Assembly: GCA_051880035.1 (NCBI GenBank)
Contig: JBJENE010000017.1
Location: 1 to 64,000 of the forward strand
Direction of reading: 5' to 3'
Source: Eshraghiella sp051880035
GTDB taxonomy: Bacteria > Bacillota > Clostridia > Lachnospirales > Lachnospiraceae
Length of the DNA: 64,000 bases
Shown here: positions 16,722 through 24,911 of the stretch, piece after piece
How positions within the stretch are numbered: the stretch's first letter is position 1
How the letters are laid out: the number at the start of each line of letters is the position of its first letter
Position numbers and translations under genes: made by a program
Notes under the pieces: generated by a model
Database searches by the model: none
What the model saw: only the letters and a program-made list of their open reading frames with translations
What the model was told of the DNA's origin: nothing

Positions 16722-18029
16722 ATGGACAAACAGTTAACAGGTGCAGAACTTGCTTCCCGTCTTAAAGGGCAGCTGAATTCAAACATGAAATTTAACGGAA
16801 TAATAGGGGTTGATGATGAATCACTTCATTTAAGTGAAGAAGACATTAAATGGTGGCGTGATGCCAAATTCGGAATGTTTATTCACTGGGGAATTTACTC
16901 CATTCTGGAAAGGGGTGAATGGGTTTATTTCAATGACAAACTTGACGAAGAATATTATAGAAATCTTGCCGGGAACGAGTTCAAGCCGGATAAAAGTGCC
17001 GAAGAAATAATGGATTCATGGACTGATGCTGCAGTTAACGCAGGTATGAAATACGCTGTCATGGTTACAAGGCACCACGACGGATATGCCCTCTGGGACA
17101 GTAAATGTTCCTATAAGGATTTTACCTCCGTAAGATGCGGAAGCAAGGAGGATTATGTCAAAGCCTTTACCCTGGCCTGCAGGGAAAAAGGTCTTTACAC
17201 AGGGCTGTACTACTCTCCTATGGACTGGCGTTTTGACGGATATTTCCATCCGAAGGAAAACCCCGAAAGCGCTTTGCTTATGAAAAAGCAGGGATATGGT
17301 CAGATTGAGGAGCTTTGCCGCAATTATGGTAAAATAGACATCCTCTGGTATGACGGCGGATGGCTTGCCCATGAGGGAAACGACGCAGATGCCGCATGGT
17401 TCTGGGAGCCGATAAAACTTAACAAAATGGTCCGTTCATATAATCCAAAGACAATGGTAACGCCCCGTTCCGGTTATAAGGGGGATTTTGAATGCGATGA
17501 AGGTCCTCATGAAATTAAGGGTAAAATCGTCCCTGTTCCATGGGAAAAGAACATGTCACTTACAGAACATTGGTCCTATGTAAGCGATGACCCTATGTGG
17601 TCTTTTGAATATATTATTAAAATGCTTGTAAATGCAGTGTGCCGCGACGGAAATCTTCTTCTGAATCTGGGTCCTGACAAAAACGGTAATATCCCGCCCA
17701 AAAGTCTTGAGACTCTGAATAAAATCGGTGAATGGCTGAGAGAAAACGGCGAATCAATTTATGCAACGAGGGCAGGGCTTTGGCAGCCTGTCGACGATGT
17801 TTACGGAAGTGTCTACAGAGATAATATTATCTACCTGCACATTCTGGATTGTCACGCTTTTAACAATCTCCTGCTCCCGAATATTGATTCTCGGATAATC
17901 GATGTTCAAATATTAAACGGTGTCTCTGTTTCCTATACCCAGAATCCGGAAGGAATTAAAATATTAATCCATGAGGGTCCGGCAGACAAGGAAGCCGTTG
18001 ATACAATTTTAAAGATTACACTTGAATAA
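16722..18029 (+). CDS. Alpha-L-fucosidase (GH29)
   Basis: A 435-residue glycosidase with the GH29 hallmarks 'WWRDAKFGMFIHWG' (44-57), 'VTRHHDGYALWDS' (115-127) and 'DILWYDGGW' with the predicted nucleophile D211. It hydrolyses terminal alpha-L-fucose from glycans. No signal peptide is present, so it should act in the cytoplasm on imported oligosaccharides. AGGAG lies 6 bases before ATG 16722; the longer frame from 16617 is non-coding. A strong terminator follows. With rhaD far downstream it fits use of host- or plant-derived deoxysugars. Confidence 0.93.
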   Translation: MDKQLTGAELASRLKGQLNSNMKFNGIIGVDDESLHLSEEDIKWWRDAKFGMFIHWGIYSILERGEWVYFNDKLDEEYYRNLAGNEFKPDKSAEEIMDSWTDAAVNAGMKYAVMVTRHHDGYALWDSKCSYKDFTSVRCGSKEDYVKAFTLACREKGLYTGLYYSPMDWRFDGYFHPKENPESALLMKKQGYGQIEELCRNYGKIDILWYDGGWLAHEGNDADAAWFWEPIKLNKMVRSYNPKTMVTPRSGYKGDFECDEGPHEIKGKIVPVPWEKNMSLTEHWSYVSDDPMWSFEYIIKMLVNAVCRDGNLLLNLGPDKNGNIPPKSLETLNKIGEWLRENGESIYATRAGLWQPVDDVYGSVYRDNIIYLHILDCHAFNNLLLPNIDSRIIDVQILNGVSVSYTQNPEGIKILIHEGPADKEAVDTILKITLE

Positions 18030-18047
18030 AATACCGGCTAAACTTCA

Positions 18048-18083
18048 AAATCCGCTATACTGTTTCATTAGTATAGCGGATTT
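18048..18083 (+). terminator. Terminator after the fucosidase gene
   Basis: AAATCCGCTATAC (18048-18060) pairs perfectly with GTATAGCGGATTT (18071-18083) around a 10-base loop, with T-rich sequence following. It may serve both the fucosidase and the convergent MCP gene. Confidence 0.9.
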
Positions 18084-18112
18084 ATATTCTTTGTGCCTTA
18101 TTGGGGAATTTC

Positions 18113-19630
18113 TTAATCTTCCACTGCACTCTGTGCCAGTTCTTTTATTCTTTCTACCATGTTTTCAATTTCTTCCACTCCGGCACTGTTCTCCTGAGTA
18201 GCTGCCGCAACATGTTCGATTGCCCCGTAATTACTCTGCATATTCACATTTACCTGCTCCATGCCCTTTGCCACTTCACAGCTTAATTCCCTGATGTTTA
18301 CAACCGTCTTGTCCATTTCCATAATCTGCTCTGACATACGGGTATTGGATTCGGTGATTACGGCTGTAGAACTTCCTACTTCCCTGATGCTTTCCATTCC
18401 CGCATTGGTCAACTGAACGCTCTTTTCCATAACTTTCACGGCATTTTCAGTATGGTTAACCGCTTCCTTAACGATTTTACCGATATTGTCAACTGCTGTT
18501 CTTGTCTGTTCCGCAAGCTTCTGGATTTCCTCGGCAACAACCGCAAAGCCTTTTCCGTAGTCGCCTGCCCTTGCTGCTTCAATGGAGGCATTCAGTGCAA
18601 GAATATTAGTCTGGTTGGATATTTCCGTAATTACATTAATTATTCCGAGTATTTCTTTGGACTCTTCGCCCAGCTTCCAAATGATATCCTTACATTCTCC
18701 GGTGCTGGAATTTATCTGTTCCATGCTGTCCGTAGCATCATCCATTTTCTTCTGATTTTCTTTGGTTATTTCATTTATCTGTTTTGCAAGGTCTGCGATT
18801 TGTCCGTTCATTGTACCGAGTACAACAAGTCTGGAATTGATATCCTGTGTTTTCTCGTTAATACCCGTTATCTCATCAGTATTTTCGCTGAAGTTCTGCA
18901 ATACACCGCCGGTTTCTTCCGCTATCTGGCCGTTGGCCTGCATGGAAGATTCCGTAATTACTGACAAATCTTTTACCATGTCAAAAAGTTCATCTGAAGT
19001 CTGTTTTGATTTTTCCTGCATCTGCTTCATGGAATTCATGATTCGGTCCTGTTCCTCAGCATCCAGCAGATTGGAGAGCATTCCTGCCGTTCTCTTGCAA
19101 AGCATGGTAAAAATAGCCGCAATTGCAACAAGTACCAGTGCCCTCGGAACTATGCCGTATACAATCAGATCATATATTTCCGTAAAGTTTTTATCAGTAA
19201 GTGTATCCAGTGTAAAATCAAGCCACTGTCCTACGGAAACACCTATTACCGACATAACCGTGGTCAGAATATTCAGTTTCTTTGAAAAATAAAGACTCGC
19301 AATTGCAATGGCATATATGTACAAAAGTACAACATGATATCCAAGAGTAGATGCCGCAATGGTTACAAAAGCAACCGCACACAGAATAAGCACATATTTC
19401 ACATAACTTTTCTGCTGCTTTGCCACACATACAAGCAGAGTAGGAATCCATAAAAGCACTGACCCTGCCACATATGCAAAAGTCATAATTCCCATATCAA
19501 CCACAAAAATTCCGAACACATTGAGCAGATAAATTAAAGTAAAGAACAAAAATGTTATTCTCATAACATTTGCTACTGCTCTGTTCGCCTGTTTCTCATT
19601 TTGAACTAAAATACTACCATTTTCTTCCAT
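18113..19630 (-). CDS. Methyl-accepting chemotaxis protein with polytopic N-terminus
   Basis: A 505-residue receptor. The first about 190 residues hold six or seven hydrophobic segments in tight succession with no large outside sensor domain. A helical signalling region follows, with the near-invariant MCP hairpin ('NILALNASIEAARAGDYGKGFAVVA'-type segment, here around 350-375). It should couple to CheA/CheW, which are not in this window. The membrane-embedded input domain resembles receptors for membrane or redox signals, but that is speculation. A TetR-family gene lies 13 bp upstream on the same strand. Confidence 0.92.
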   Translation of the reverse strand: MEENGSILVQNEKQANRAVANVMRITFLFFTLIYLLNVFGIFVVDMGIMTFAYVAGSVLLWIPTLLVCVAKQQKSYVKYVLILCAVAFVTIAASTLGYHVVLLYIYAIAIASLYFSKKLNILTTVMSVIGVSVGQWLDFTLDTLTDKNFTEIYDLIVYGIVPRALVLVAIAAIFTMLCKRTAGMLSNLLDAEEQDRIMNSMKQMQEKSKQTSDELFDMVKDLSVITESSMQANGQIAEETGGVLQNFSENTDEITGINEKTQDINSRLVVLGTMNGQIADLAKQINEITKENQKKMDDATDSMEQINSSTGECKDIIWKLGEESKEILGIINVITEISNQTNILALNASIEAARAGDYGKGFAVVAEEIQKLAEQTRTAVDNIGKIVKEAVNHTENAVKVMEKSVQLTNAGMESIREVGSSTAVITESNTRMSEQIMEMDKTVVNIRELSCEVAKGMEQVNVNMQSNYGAIEHVAAATQENSAGVEEIENMVERIKELAQSAVED

Positions 19631-19643
19631 ACCGTTTTTCTCC

Positions 19644-20267
19644 CTATAAATTTATTATTTTTTGAAATTCGTAATCCTTGTCATATTTTCCCTCTGCAAA
19701 TCCGTCTATTTCCTTATAGGCCTTGCAGATACTAAGGCTGAATTCAGTAAGTATTGAGCGGATTTCGTCTTCCGTATAGCTGCATCCGCCGGTTACATAA
19801 AGAGTGGCTATGCTGTGGGCCACCAGCCACATATCCCTGTAATATTGGTCCGCAGAATCTGCATCCAGCTTATAGATTTTCTGCAAAGACTCTCTGACAA
19901 GCTCCTGCATTTTCTTCAATTCGTCCATCGCATAATGGCTTTGACTTTTTTTATCACTCAAAAATAAAAGATAATACAGCTCCGGTTTCTCCTTAGCAAA
20001 GGCAATGTACTGCATTCCCACTCCCAGAAACGGAATTTTCTCTTTCAATCCCCGATTAATATATTCATGAAAGATTTCCTGCGCCTGATTCCGGACCTCC
20101 TGTTTTAACTCATCCATTGAAGAATATTGGACAAATATGGGGGCAACCGTGGTATTAAGACTTTTGGCAAGTTCCCTGGCCGTGAGGCTCTCCATGCCCT
20201 TTTCTTCAATTATTTTTAACCCATGCCTTGCGATGTCTTCTTTTGAATATTGTGACTTTCTGGGCAT
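19644..20267 (-). CDS. TetR-family regulator (paralogue 1)
   Basis: A 207-residue regulator with a TetR HTH at residues about 9-50 ('SLTARELAKSLNTTVAPIFVQYSSMDEL') and a C-terminal ligand domain containing 'GVGMQYIAFAKEKPELYYLLFL'. The C-terminal pattern closely matches the TetR protein at 23018-23605, so the two are paralogues. It is transcribed with the MCP gene. The palindromes upstream (20288-20314) suggest autorepression. Confidence 0.92.
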   Translation of the reverse strand: MPRKSQYSKEDIARHGLKIIEEKGMESLTARELAKSLNTTVAPIFVQYSSMDELKQEVRNQAQEIFHEYINRGLKEKIPFLGVGMQYIAFAKEKPELYYLLFLSDKKSQSHYAMDELKKMQELVRESLQKIYKLDADSADQYYRDMWLVAHSIATLYVTGGCSYTEDEIRSILTEFSLSICKAYKEIDGFAEGKYDKDYEFQKIINL

Positions 20268-20287
20268 ATATACTCCTTTCGATAAAG

Positions 20288-20314
20288 TAACATTCGTTAG
20301 ATAACATATGTTAT
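20288..20314. promoter_or_regulatory. TetR operators ATAACATATGTTAT and TAACATTCGTTA
   Basis: A perfect 14-bp palindrome ATAACATATGTTAT lies at 20301-20314, preceded by a near-palindrome TAACATTCGTTA at 20288-20299. They are 20-47 bp from the TetR start codon. The core AACATATGTT is shared with the operator of the second TetR gene. Confidence 0.7.
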
Positions 20315-20432
20315 ATTATAAGTATTATATCCTATACCTGTCAACATAAATAATTGCAAATAAGGTATTGACTTTATCAGGTTTTGATTGGTAAAATACA
20401 AAACGTTGAAAACAAAATAATGTAGTAAAACG

Positions 20433-20511
20433 ACACAAGTATTGCTTAGCATGTAAATCTGATTACGGAACATTTTAAATGATTTATTGCCTGGCGTACT
20501 TGTGTTTTTTT
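20433..20511 (+). terminator. Long-loop terminator-like hairpin
   Basis: ACACAAGTA (20433-20441) pairs with TACTTGTGT (20497-20505), followed by TTTTTT. The 55-base loop is long and AT-rich. No plus-strand gene lies upstream, so it may end a small RNA started near 20380-20420, or be a relic. Confidence 0.4.
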
Positions 20512-20516
20512 GCTGT

Positions 20517-20599
20517 AAGGCCCCCTCAGCTTTCAGGGTAAGGCCCCCTCGGGCTGATGCCCTCGGCGGCGTGTTTCGGCGGCGTGTTTCGGCGGCGTG
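20517..20599. repeat. GC-rich direct repeats
   Basis: Two copies of TAAGGCCCCCTC (20516-20527, 20539-20550) are followed by about three tandem copies of a 13-mer GGCGGCGTGTTTC (20564-20599). The block is much richer in GC than its surroundings. Similar AAGCCCCCTCG units recur three times at 48079-48168. No gene is evident in 20342-20626. Confidence 0.6.
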
Positions 20600-20626
20600 A
20601 TAAAATGTGGTAAAAGGAGAATTTTT

Positions 20627-21205
20627 ATGCCAAGAAATCAATTTCAGCGAATGATATTCGCACTTCTTACCGTTATTATTACAGTTCATGCATATGTTTT
20701 TTACAGCCTGTATGTAATTAACGGAAATTTCTTTATGTCTATTGAAGGTGCAACGGGTGTTCTTGACGGCATCAGGTTAAACGGAGGCGTGATGGTCTTT
20801 GGGCATCCGGTTCCTATATGGGCGGTTGTACTGATTGAATTCTGTCTTGCGTATACACTGGAGTGTACAATCGGATGCCCGTGTTCATTCAAACTTGCAG
20901 CCAAAATTTTTGACCCAAAGACAACACATCCGATACTGTTTGAAACCGCAATTATTTGTGCAACAGTGGGAATTATGTGTCCTGCCATGAGTTTTCTGGC
21001 TGCCATAATCTATTACCCGTATTATGCAGGTTTCAATATTTTTACATTATTGGCAAACTGGTTAAAATTAGTATGTTTCAATTTTCCGTTTGCATTTTTC
21101 ACACAGTTATTTTTTATTCAGCCGCTTATCCGTACTTTATTTAAGTTAATTTTTGCCGGAGATATTAAAAAGCGGAAACAAAGTGAGGAAATCAGTCAAG
21201 CATAA
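20627..21205 (+). CDS. DUF2798-like membrane protein
   Basis: A 192-residue membrane protein with four to five membrane segments, beginning MPRNQFQRMIF as in DUF2798 proteins (two tandem two-helix units). ATG 20627 has AAAAGGAG 7 bases upstream. It overlaps the convergent FtsX-type permease gene by 14 bp at their stops. Function unknown. Confidence 0.82.
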   Translation: MPRNQFQRMIFALLTVIITVHAYVFYSLYVINGNFFMSIEGATGVLDGIRLNGGVMVFGHPVPIWAVVLIEFCLAYTLECTIGCPCSFKLAAKIFDPKTTHPILFETAIICATVGIMCPAMSFLAAIIYYPYYAGFNIFTLLANWLKLVCFNFPFAFFTQLFFIQPLIRTLFKLIFAGDIKKRKQSEEISQA

Positions 21206-22328
21206 TCTCTTTGACTGACAGCTTTTCCATTCTTTTGGTATACATAAACATAATCGTTTCGTATAAAACCAGAAATGCGGCTAAAGCAATTAACATTGCC
21301 TTTATATTAAAATGATACTCAGGTACACCTTCCATATCTTTGAAGACGACAGTTACCATTATTTTCAACAACACATACTGGTAAACCGTTCCTATAGGAA
21401 AACCAAGATATGCCCACGGGCGATAGCCGCTCAGTACCGCTTTGGCGCATTCTTTTGAACTGTAACCAAAAACCTTCATCATGATAATTGTTTTTCTGTT
21501 TGCTTTGATAACGGAAGTAATAGCAATAAACATAGTCACCACGGCAAGAATAATGCCGATTGCCATTATCATGACCCCCATCATTCTGCTTGCAAGTTCG
21601 TCCATGTCGGCAGACATTTGTGTCATTGCGGCAAAACAGAATACTGCAAATGTAATAAAAAATATAAGAGATTTTTTCTGTCTTACATTGCTTTTTTGGA
21701 GTTCACGCAAAAAGGACATATCCGTATCTTTTTTGGCAGTAACAACTTTTTGTGTGGATTCTTCTCTTATAAGCCGTAACGCAGGCACCTTTAATTTATA
21801 AAAGCTGTACAAAACTGCCAGCAGTGAAAAAAATACCGCAGGAACCAAAACAAGCAAAATAAATAATTGCGGGTGAAAAGTTATCGGAATATTCGGCAGA
21901 TACCCGTCCTTATTCTGTATTTCATACAGTTTGGGCATAATTAAATGTGCCCCCAGATACCCGAGAGCGGTTCCGATTAATACGGGAAGTCCGAACACCC
22001 AAAAATTTCCGGCCACGGATAATCTGCTATATCCCAGTGCCTTCATGATGCCAATCTGCTTTTGATGTGTATCAATATAATGCCCGATATAGAAACAAAG
22101 CAGGACAACGGTAGTCAGCAAGAGACATCCCCCTGACAATCCGCTTACCACTTTTGCGGTGACGCACTGGGCATCAAAAAATATTTTTGACATATCGTTT
22201 GCAACTATATTTTCGACAGATATAAGGTCCAGATAATAATTTAAAAACATTGCGCAAACAATGACGGCACAGAAGCTTACGATTGATATGCCGATCATTT
22301 TGAACATATCCTTTATACTTACAATCAT
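21192..22328 (-). CDS. FtsX-family ABC permease
   Basis: A 378-residue permease with four main membrane segments (about 12-35, 80-105, 130-160 and two or three near the C-terminus) and FtsX-type text 'QKQIGIMKALGYSRLSVAGNFWV' and 'RKTIIMMKVFGYSSKECAKAVLSGY', the coupling loops repeated in both halves. The start is the second of two ATGs at 22328-22331, 6 bases after AGGAGG. It works with the ATPase encoded just upstream and is probably an exporter or stress-response transporter; no substrate can be named. Confidence 0.88.
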   Translation of the reverse strand: MIVSIKDMFKMIGISIVSFCAVIVCAMFLNYYLDLISVENIVANDMSKIFFDAQCVTAKVVSGLSGGCLLLTTVVLLCFYIGHYIDTHQKQIGIMKALGYSRLSVAGNFWVFGLPVLIGTALGYLGAHLIMPKLYEIQNKDGYLPNIPITFHPQLFILLVLVPAVFFSLLAVLYSFYKLKVPALRLIREESTQKVVTAKKDTDMSFLRELQKSNVRQKKSLIFFITFAVFCFAAMTQMSADMDELASRMMGVMIMAIGIILAVVTMFIAITSVIKANRKTIIMMKVFGYSSKECAKAVLSGYRPWAYLGFPIGTVYQYVLLKIMVTVVFKDMEGVPEYHFNIKAMLIALAAFLVLYETIMFMYTKRMEKLSVKEIMLD

Positions 22329-22338
22329 CATCTGCCTC

Positions 22339-23031
22339 CTACCATGCAATTTCATATGCGGACTTAGGATTATCATTATGATACTCTTCGACGATTCTTC
22401 CGCTGTTCATGCACACGACCGTGTCGGCCATTTCTGCTATATTCCGGTTATGGGTTACCATTACCATGGTAAATCCCATTTCTTTTTGCAGCTTACAAAT
22501 CAATTCCAACACCATTCTTCCGGTTGCTTCATCAAGTGCACCTGTAGGTTCATCCAGAAACAGAACCCTGGGCTGTTTTGCCAGTGCTCTTGCAACCGAC
22601 ACACGCTGTTGCTCCCCACCGCTTAATTCATGAGGATATTTTTTTATCTTATCCGCAAGCCCTACCGCTTCAATTAATTTCCGGTAATCTTTATTTCCGG
22701 CCAGATTGGCTCCCATCTTCACATTTTTATCCACATTCAGATTGGGCAAAAGAAAATACTGCTGAAAAACATATCCTATCGTATTTTTCCTGAAAACAGT
22801 AATTTCATTATCACTCATTCCGCAAATATTTTTATTATCATAAAATATACATCCGTCATCTGCAGGTTCAAGTCCTGAAATCACATTCAAAAGTGTGGAT
22901 TTACCGGAACCGGATGCTCCTAACAGCACCATAAAATCTCCGTCGTTAATGTCCAATGAAATACCTTTTAGCACCTCATTTCTGCTTTCGCCGGTTCCGT
23001 AAGATTTATGCAGATTCTCAATTTTTATCAT
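22339..23031 (-). CDS. ABC transporter ATP-binding protein (LolD/MacB type)
   Basis: A 230-residue ATPase with Walker A GASGSGKST, 'QQYFLLPNL' Q-loop, signature LSGGEQQRVSVARAL, Walker B 'VLFLDEPTGALDE' and switch His in 'VTHN'. ATG 23031 lies 7 bases after AGAGGAG and overlaps the TetR gene's end by 14 bp. The regulator, ATPase and permease form a three-gene operon, presumably induced when a ligand releases the TetR protein. Confidence 0.93.
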   Translation of the reverse strand: MIKIENLHKSYGTGESRNEVLKGISLDINDGDFMVLLGASGSGKSTLLNVISGLEPADDGCIFYDNKNICGMSDNEITVFRKNTIGYVFQQYFLLPNLNVDKNVKMGANLAGNKDYRKLIEAVGLADKIKKYPHELSGGEQQRVSVARALAKQPRVLFLDEPTGALDEATGRMVLELICKLQKEMGFTMVMVTHNRNIAEMADTVVCMNSGRIVEEYHNDNPKSAYEIAW

Positions 23032-23605
23032 CTGTATTCTCCTCTTTTGCAAGAAGCATTAATCCTTTAAATACCTCTGTTAATCTCTCGCCTATTTCTT
23101 CCGTTGTATAACTGCACAGCCCGGTGGCAAACATGGTTGCTATGCCATGGGTATAGGTCCATAAATGCTGATAGATTTTTTCTGCCACATCTCTTTCCAG
23201 TGAATAAGGTTCCTGCACCGACTTTAATATCCTGTCGTAATTGTCATCTATAAAAGGTAAAACAGCGGATACGCCCATTGAACCGCTTGCAGCCCGCATA
23301 AACAGAAGCTGAAACAGCCTTGGCTGTTCAATGGCAAAACAGATATATGCAATACCCACGCCTTTAAATGCAGGCCGGTTTTTCAGCCCTTCTTCCACAT
23401 ATTCTCCGTATAATTCCTTTGATTTGGCAATTACTGCTTCTTTGACCTCATCCATGCTTTCAAAAACCGTAAATATAGGTCTTGCCGAACTGCCTAAGCA
23501 GTTTCCCAGTTCCCTTGCCGTGACTGCCTCAATCCCCTGCGATTTGGTAATGGAGAATGCCATATCAATAATTTCTTCTTTGGTAAATTTAGCTTTTGGC
23601 GGCAT
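23018..23605 (-). CDS. TetR-family regulator (paralogue 2)
   Basis: A 195-residue regulator with HTH text 'AVTARELGNCLGSSARPIFTVF' and the same C-terminal block as paralogue 1 ('GVGIAYICFAIEQPRLFQLLFM'). It is the first gene of an operon with an ABC ATPase and an FtsX-type permease and likely represses it. AGGAGC lies 5 bases before ATG 23605, and operators lie directly upstream. Confidence 0.93.
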   Translation of the reverse strand: MPPKAKFTKEEIIDMAFSITKSQGIEAVTARELGNCLGSSARPIFTVFESMDEVKEAVIAKSKELYGEYVEEGLKNRPAFKGVGIAYICFAIEQPRLFQLLFMRAASGSMGVSAVLPFIDDNYDRILKSVQEPYSLERDVAEKIYQHLWTYTHGIATMFATGLCSYTTEEIGERLTEVFKGLMLLAKEENTDDKN

Positions 23606-23619
23606 ATAAGCTCCTTTCT

Positions 23620-23647
23620 AAAACATATGTTTTAAAACGATAGTTTT
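23620..23647. promoter_or_regulatory. Tandem TetR operators AAAACATATGTTTT and AAAACGATAGTTTT
   Basis: A perfect 14-bp palindrome (23620-23633) is followed at once by an imperfect one (23634-23647). They overlap the likely -10 of the TetR/ABC operon (TATAAT-like sequence just beyond). The core AACATATGTT is the same as at 20301-20314. Confidence 0.7.
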
Positions 23648-23713
23648 ATTATAATTCATTGTAACAGCCGCGTCAAGTAAAATGAGGAGTACTCTTTCGG
23701 TTACTTGCCCACT

Positions 23714-23741
23714 ACACTTATTGTCTGTAGACTTTTTGTAT
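23714..23741 (+). promoter_or_regulatory. C-box-like site before the controller gene
   Basis: CACTTATTGTC-TGT-AGACTTTTTGTA lies 36-63 bp before the controller gene. Its left half differs by one base from the ACTTATAGTC half site described for C proteins of the Esp1396I type, and the centre GTCT-GT-AGAC is a dyad. It likely binds the C protein and times nuclease expression. Confidence 0.5.
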
Positions 23742-23776
23742 GATAAAACAGAGGATATTTATGGAGGTTATCAACT

Positions 23777-24028
23777 ATGGATATTTTAAATGTATTTGGA
23801 ACTAATTTAAGAAAATTTAGAAACGAACTCGGTATATCACAAGAGAAATTTGCTGAAATGTGTGGCTTACATAGAACTTATATTTCCGATATCGAGCGTT
23901 TTCAAAGAAGTATTTCTTTAGAGAATATTCAAAAAATAGCTGATGCACTTAACATTGAAACATACAAACTTTTTTTAGAAGAAAACAGAGGAGGAGAAAA
24001 AAATGACACAACAAAGAAATCGAGCTGA
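23777..24028 (+). CDS. Restriction-modification controller (C) protein
   Basis: An 83-residue XRE protein with the C-protein text 'CGLHRTYISDIER' and 'SLENIQKIADALNI', typical of R-M controllers that activate their own promoter and the nuclease gene. GGAGG lies 10 bases before ATG 23777. The end overlaps the nuclease start by 26 bp, so nuclease translation is coupled to it. It delays nuclease expression until the methyltransferases have acted. Confidence 0.92.
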   Translation: MDILNVFGTNLRKFRNELGISQEKFAEMCGLHRTYISDIERFQRSISLENIQKIADALNIETYKLFLEENRGGEKNDTTKKSS

Positions 24029-24854
24029 AGGTTGGAAACATGCAAAACTTTCAGGACATAAAAACGAAGCCTTAGTAAAGTCTCTTATAGATAATGATCC
24101 AAAATATGCACATGATTTATTAGCTCGCTTAGGCGCCTCAACAAAGACTATCAAAGAAACCTCCATTGGCGGTCTTCACGAAACAGATGTCGAAAGCATT
24201 ATTTCGGGAGCGAGAAAAACAAAATCAAAAACAGATTTAAAAATCTTTTATACAGATGGTAGTTACAATAATATTTCCATCAAAAAAAGTCTCGGTGGTC
24301 AAGTATATTTTGTCCGTGCAGGTCTTTTTTTTGAGTGCTATGAAAGACAATTTAACAAGGTTATTCCATCAGATGTTAAAAGAGCCATTTCACTTTTCTG
24401 GGCCTCTGCCGATGATGCCATAGAGATAATTGAGAAATATGCAGACAAAACAAAAGTTAGTGAATATAATTTACAAATAAGACACACAAGCTTAAATGCT
24501 GAAACATTAAAGAATTATGATATCTCTCTTTATAATGCTATGCTTCAGTGGTTTAAAGATAATGCCTATGAAATTGCATTTTTGTCATTTGCTTCCGGTG
24601 CTGCAAAAAATAAATCTGAATGGTCAGACCATGTGTGGTACATAAATCTTCTTAATGAAAACAATACAGATGACATATTTGAAATAAATGAAATCTGCGA
24701 TGCTGCCAGCCAATGTGCTGATACAGAAACATATTATGGAGATTCAAACGGCGGAACAACCATTCAACTCCCGTTTGGTTTTGTCCAGTGGCATCAGCGT
24801 CAATTACAATTCCACCACAATTATGATAAAGTTAGAAGATTAATGGGAATATAG
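24003..24854 (+). CDS. Candidate type II restriction endonuclease
   Basis: A 283-residue protein that I cannot place in a named restriction family. Context identifies it: it follows the C protein and faces two m5C methyltransferase genes. Residues 76-95 (KTDLKIFYTDG, then ISIKKS) look like a PD-(D/E)xK core with D78 and K94/K95, the acidic residue before Lys being replaced by Ser. No membrane segment. GGAGGAG lies 7 bases before ATG 24003. The site cut is unknown. If the two methylases each modify one strand, the site is probably asymmetric. Confidence 0.75.
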   Translation: MTQQRNRAEGWKHAKLSGHKNEALVKSLIDNDPKYAHDLLARLGASTKTIKETSIGGLHETDVESIISGARKTKSKTDLKIFYTDGSYNNISIKKSLGGQVYFVRAGLFFECYERQFNKVIPSDVKRAISLFWASADDAIEIIEKYADKTKVSEYNLQIRHTSLNAETLKNYDISLYNAMLQWFKDNAYEIAFLSFASGAAKNKSEWSDHVWYINLLNENNTDDIFEINEICDAASQCADTETYYGDSNGGTTIQLPFGFVQWHQRQLQFHHNYDKVRRLMGI

Positions 24855-24872
24855 AATATGAAAAAGTTCAAC

Positions 24873-24907
24873 AAGCCCACCACCACATTGATTGTGGTGA
24901 TGGGCTT
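24873..24907. terminator. Bidirectional terminator between nuclease and methylase genes
   Basis: AAGCCCACCACCACA (24873-24887) pairs with TGTGGTGATGGGCTT (24893-24907), one mismatch, loop of about 5. A T-rich tract follows on the plus strand and an A/T tract on the other. It separates the convergent R and M units. Confidence 0.9.
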
Positions 24908-24911
24908 ATTT

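Noticed and set aside
20297..20689. 130-residue minus-strand ORF
   Set aside because: It crosses the TetR operators, the hairpin and the GC repeats and overlaps the DUF2798 gene; no RBS or domain.
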